In this document: in pieces, positions 62,733 through 64,000 of the stretch | Layout of the letters: each line of letters begins with the position of its first letter | How positions within the stretch are numbered: the stretch's first letter is position 1 | Assembly: GCA_029851415.1 (NCBI GenBank) | Contig: CM056742.1 | Span: forward strand, 81,272,748-81,336,747 | Direction of reading: 5' to 3' | Length of the DNA stretch: 64,000 nucleotides | DNA from: Eretmocerus hayati | Taxonomy: Eukaryota; Arthropoda; Insecta; Hymenoptera; Aphelinidae | Made by a program: the position numbers and the translations under genes | The notes under the pieces: model-generated | Database searches by the model: none | What the model saw: the letters and a program-made list of their open reading frames with translations, nothing else | What the model was told of the DNA's origin: nothing

Positions 62733-62947
62733 GTGTCTTGAAAATTCTCGTATATCCTCATAGCAGATGGAGTGTTCATACTATGGACCATACAATCAGA
62801 TGATATCAAGAGAAACTGTTCGCAGACACGAAAAGTATTCCACGTGTCGTTTCTAAGTGAACTTACTAAGTGAGAACTATATTTGAATACTTTTGAAATT
62901 CTAATGAAATTACCCAAGCTGAGATCTTCTGATTGACTATATAATTC

Positions 62948-63257
62948 TGTTGATTTACTTTAAAGGGTCGAAGGGTTGATGAGGGGCACAAGACTGGGAC
63001 TAAATACTTTCATAATAAATAAATGTGTATATTCAATTAACAACAATACAGTATGTTACATATTGCCGGCTCAGCTCTTCTAGCACAAGTAGTTGCCCTC
63101 TCTTCACTGTCCAGCTTCGCTGCTGCGCGCACCACACTCATACATACACACATAAGTAGCCTGATATTCTAGCCTGCAGGTGGCACCACGCATCAGCCAC
63201 TGCTTCTGGCAGACGACACACATTGTCATACAGGATAAATTTACTCACAATTCAACA
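62948..63257 (-). mobile_element. 3' LTR of a Copia element
   Basis: A 310-bp block starting TGTTGA and ending TCAACA, perfect inverted ends. On the minus strand it directly follows a polypurine stretch (TTTAAGGAGGCG, 63258-63269), about 30 nt downstream of the pol stop. This is the normal order at a Copia 3' end. Confidence 0.8.
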
Positions 63258-63300
63258 CGCCTCCTTAAATTTATCCTGTGAATCATCATTAAAATATGCT

Positions 63301-64000
63301 TCAAATGTCATACGTTAAATTAGCCATTTCTCTGAACTTTTCAAACTTTTGTCTACCAAGAGACTTTGTCAATACATCAGCAATGTTTTCATCAGACTCA
63401 ACTTTCCTCACATCAATTATACCTCTCATGTAATTCTCATTAACAAAGTGATAATGTGTTTCAATGTACTTTGAATTTTTTGTAAAATTTCCAAATTTGG
63501 CAAGACTTATAGCACCCGAATTATCTTCATAAATTGGAATCGGTTTCTCCATTGGGACTTGAAAGTCTACTAAAATGTCTCTAATGAATTTCAACTCACT
63601 GACTGACTCTGATAAAGCAACATATTCTGCTGCTGTAGAAGCTTTGGTTACACTACTCTGTTTCTTTGATTTCCAAAATATTACATTTCCATATAATCTG
63701 ATCAAATACCCTGTCGTAGACCTTCTATCGACTATATCTCCTGCATGGTCAGAATCTACATAGCAATCTAAGGTATCAACTCTCTCATTTCTTTTGTATA
63801 TTAGCTTTAGATCTCTGGTCAAGTACAAATATTTCAAGATTCTCAATGCGTATCTGAAATGTGTTTGATCATAACAATTTTGGAATCTACTCAAATAGTT
63901 AACGCTGTAACTTACATCAAATCTTGTTCCTGAACTCAGATATAAAAGTGCTCCAATAAGGTTTCTGAATGGGATCTCGCTATTAGCAGACTGTGCAGGT
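63301..64000 (-). CDS. pol: Ty1/Copia pol, RT end and RNase H (partial, runs off the window)
   Basis: Open from the right window edge to a stop at 63301. From the edge it reads FRNLIGALLYLSSGTRFDV, the end of Copia RT, then the RNase H domain with CYVDSDHAGD, RRSTTGYLI, FWKSKKQSSV, AAEYVALSES and YEDNSGAISLAK, and the C-terminal IADVLTKSLGRQKF. These carry the RNase H Asp/Glu residues. No stop or shift interrupts it, so the element may be young. The upstream part lies outside the window. Confidence 0.9.
   Translation of the reverse strand, partial: PAQSANSEIPFRNLIGALLYLSSGTRFDVSYSVNYLSRFQNCYDQTHFRYALRILKYLYLTRDLKLIYKRNERVDTLDCYVDSDHAGDIVDRRSTTGYLIRLYGNVIFWKSKKQSSVTKASTAAEYVALSESVSELKFIRDILVDFQVPMEKPIPIYEDNSGAISLAKFGNFTKNSKYIETHYHFVNENYMRGIIDVRKVESDENIADVLTKSLGRQKFEKFREMANLTYDI

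Noticed and set aside
1..64000. tRNA or rRNA genes
   Set aside because: No cloverleaf-like sequence or rRNA core motif was recognised; the tRNA-like stretches at 10907 and 30806 are primer-binding sites.

Overview
The window looks like repeat-rich insect DNA. It is AT-rich and has no bacterial gene organisation. It carries insect-type Ty3/Gypsy elements (one with an errantivirus-style F-like env), a BEL/Pao element with a DUF1759-type gag, Ty1/Copia pieces, many foldback and MITE-like repeats, and short spliced exons with good GT/AG borders. I cannot name the species.

Layout. 1-2,500 has no gene I can support. 2,510-8,772 (minus) holds gag and pol of a Gypsy element (element 1), joined by a -1 frameshift signal. 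Its long leader (8,773-10,930) carries four 94-bp tandem repeats, two unrecognised ORFs and a tRNA-Leu-like primer site, and an LTR-like promoter block lies beyond it (to about 12.35 kb). 12.6-13.7 kb is repeat-rich spacer. 13,767-23,162 (minus) is a second Gypsy element (element 2, env-pol-gag order on the plus strand), with its 5' LTR at 23,575-23,884. 24-30 kb is mostly non-coding with inverted repeats. 30.1-31.3 kb is a broken Copia gag with its 5' LTR. 32.2-32.5 kb is a possible host exon. 33.04-35.10 kb is a 2-kb foldback element. 35.9-42.8 kb (minus) is a BEL/Pao element broken by at least four later insertions, followed by satellite arrays and a possible LTR (42.9-44.5 kb). 44.5-56.6 kb is mostly non-coding, with foldback, TIR and direct repeats. 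57.0-59.6 kb carries a probable small three-exon host gene on the plus strand, with a perfect 359-bp-arm inverted repeat in its first intron. 62.9-64.0 kb (minus) is the 3' end and LTR of another Copia element, cut by the window edge.

How the parts fit. Both Gypsy elements use the same slippery heptamer, T TTA AAC, followed at 6-7 nt by a stem, to make Gag-Pol. Both Pol proteins have an unusually long stretch between RNase H and integrase. In element 1 it contains a recognisable macro (ADP-ribose-binding) domain with the key Asp and Lys positions kept. In element 2 it contains an OTU-like cysteine protease domain and a degraded macro-like domain. Element 2 has also lost the whole DDE integrase core in frame, so it should not be able to integrate by itself although its three ORFs are long and open. 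A further theme is a family of small palindromic elements built from GTGCGTAAA/GTGCGCAAA motifs, present at about seven places and twice linked to GC-rich palindromes.
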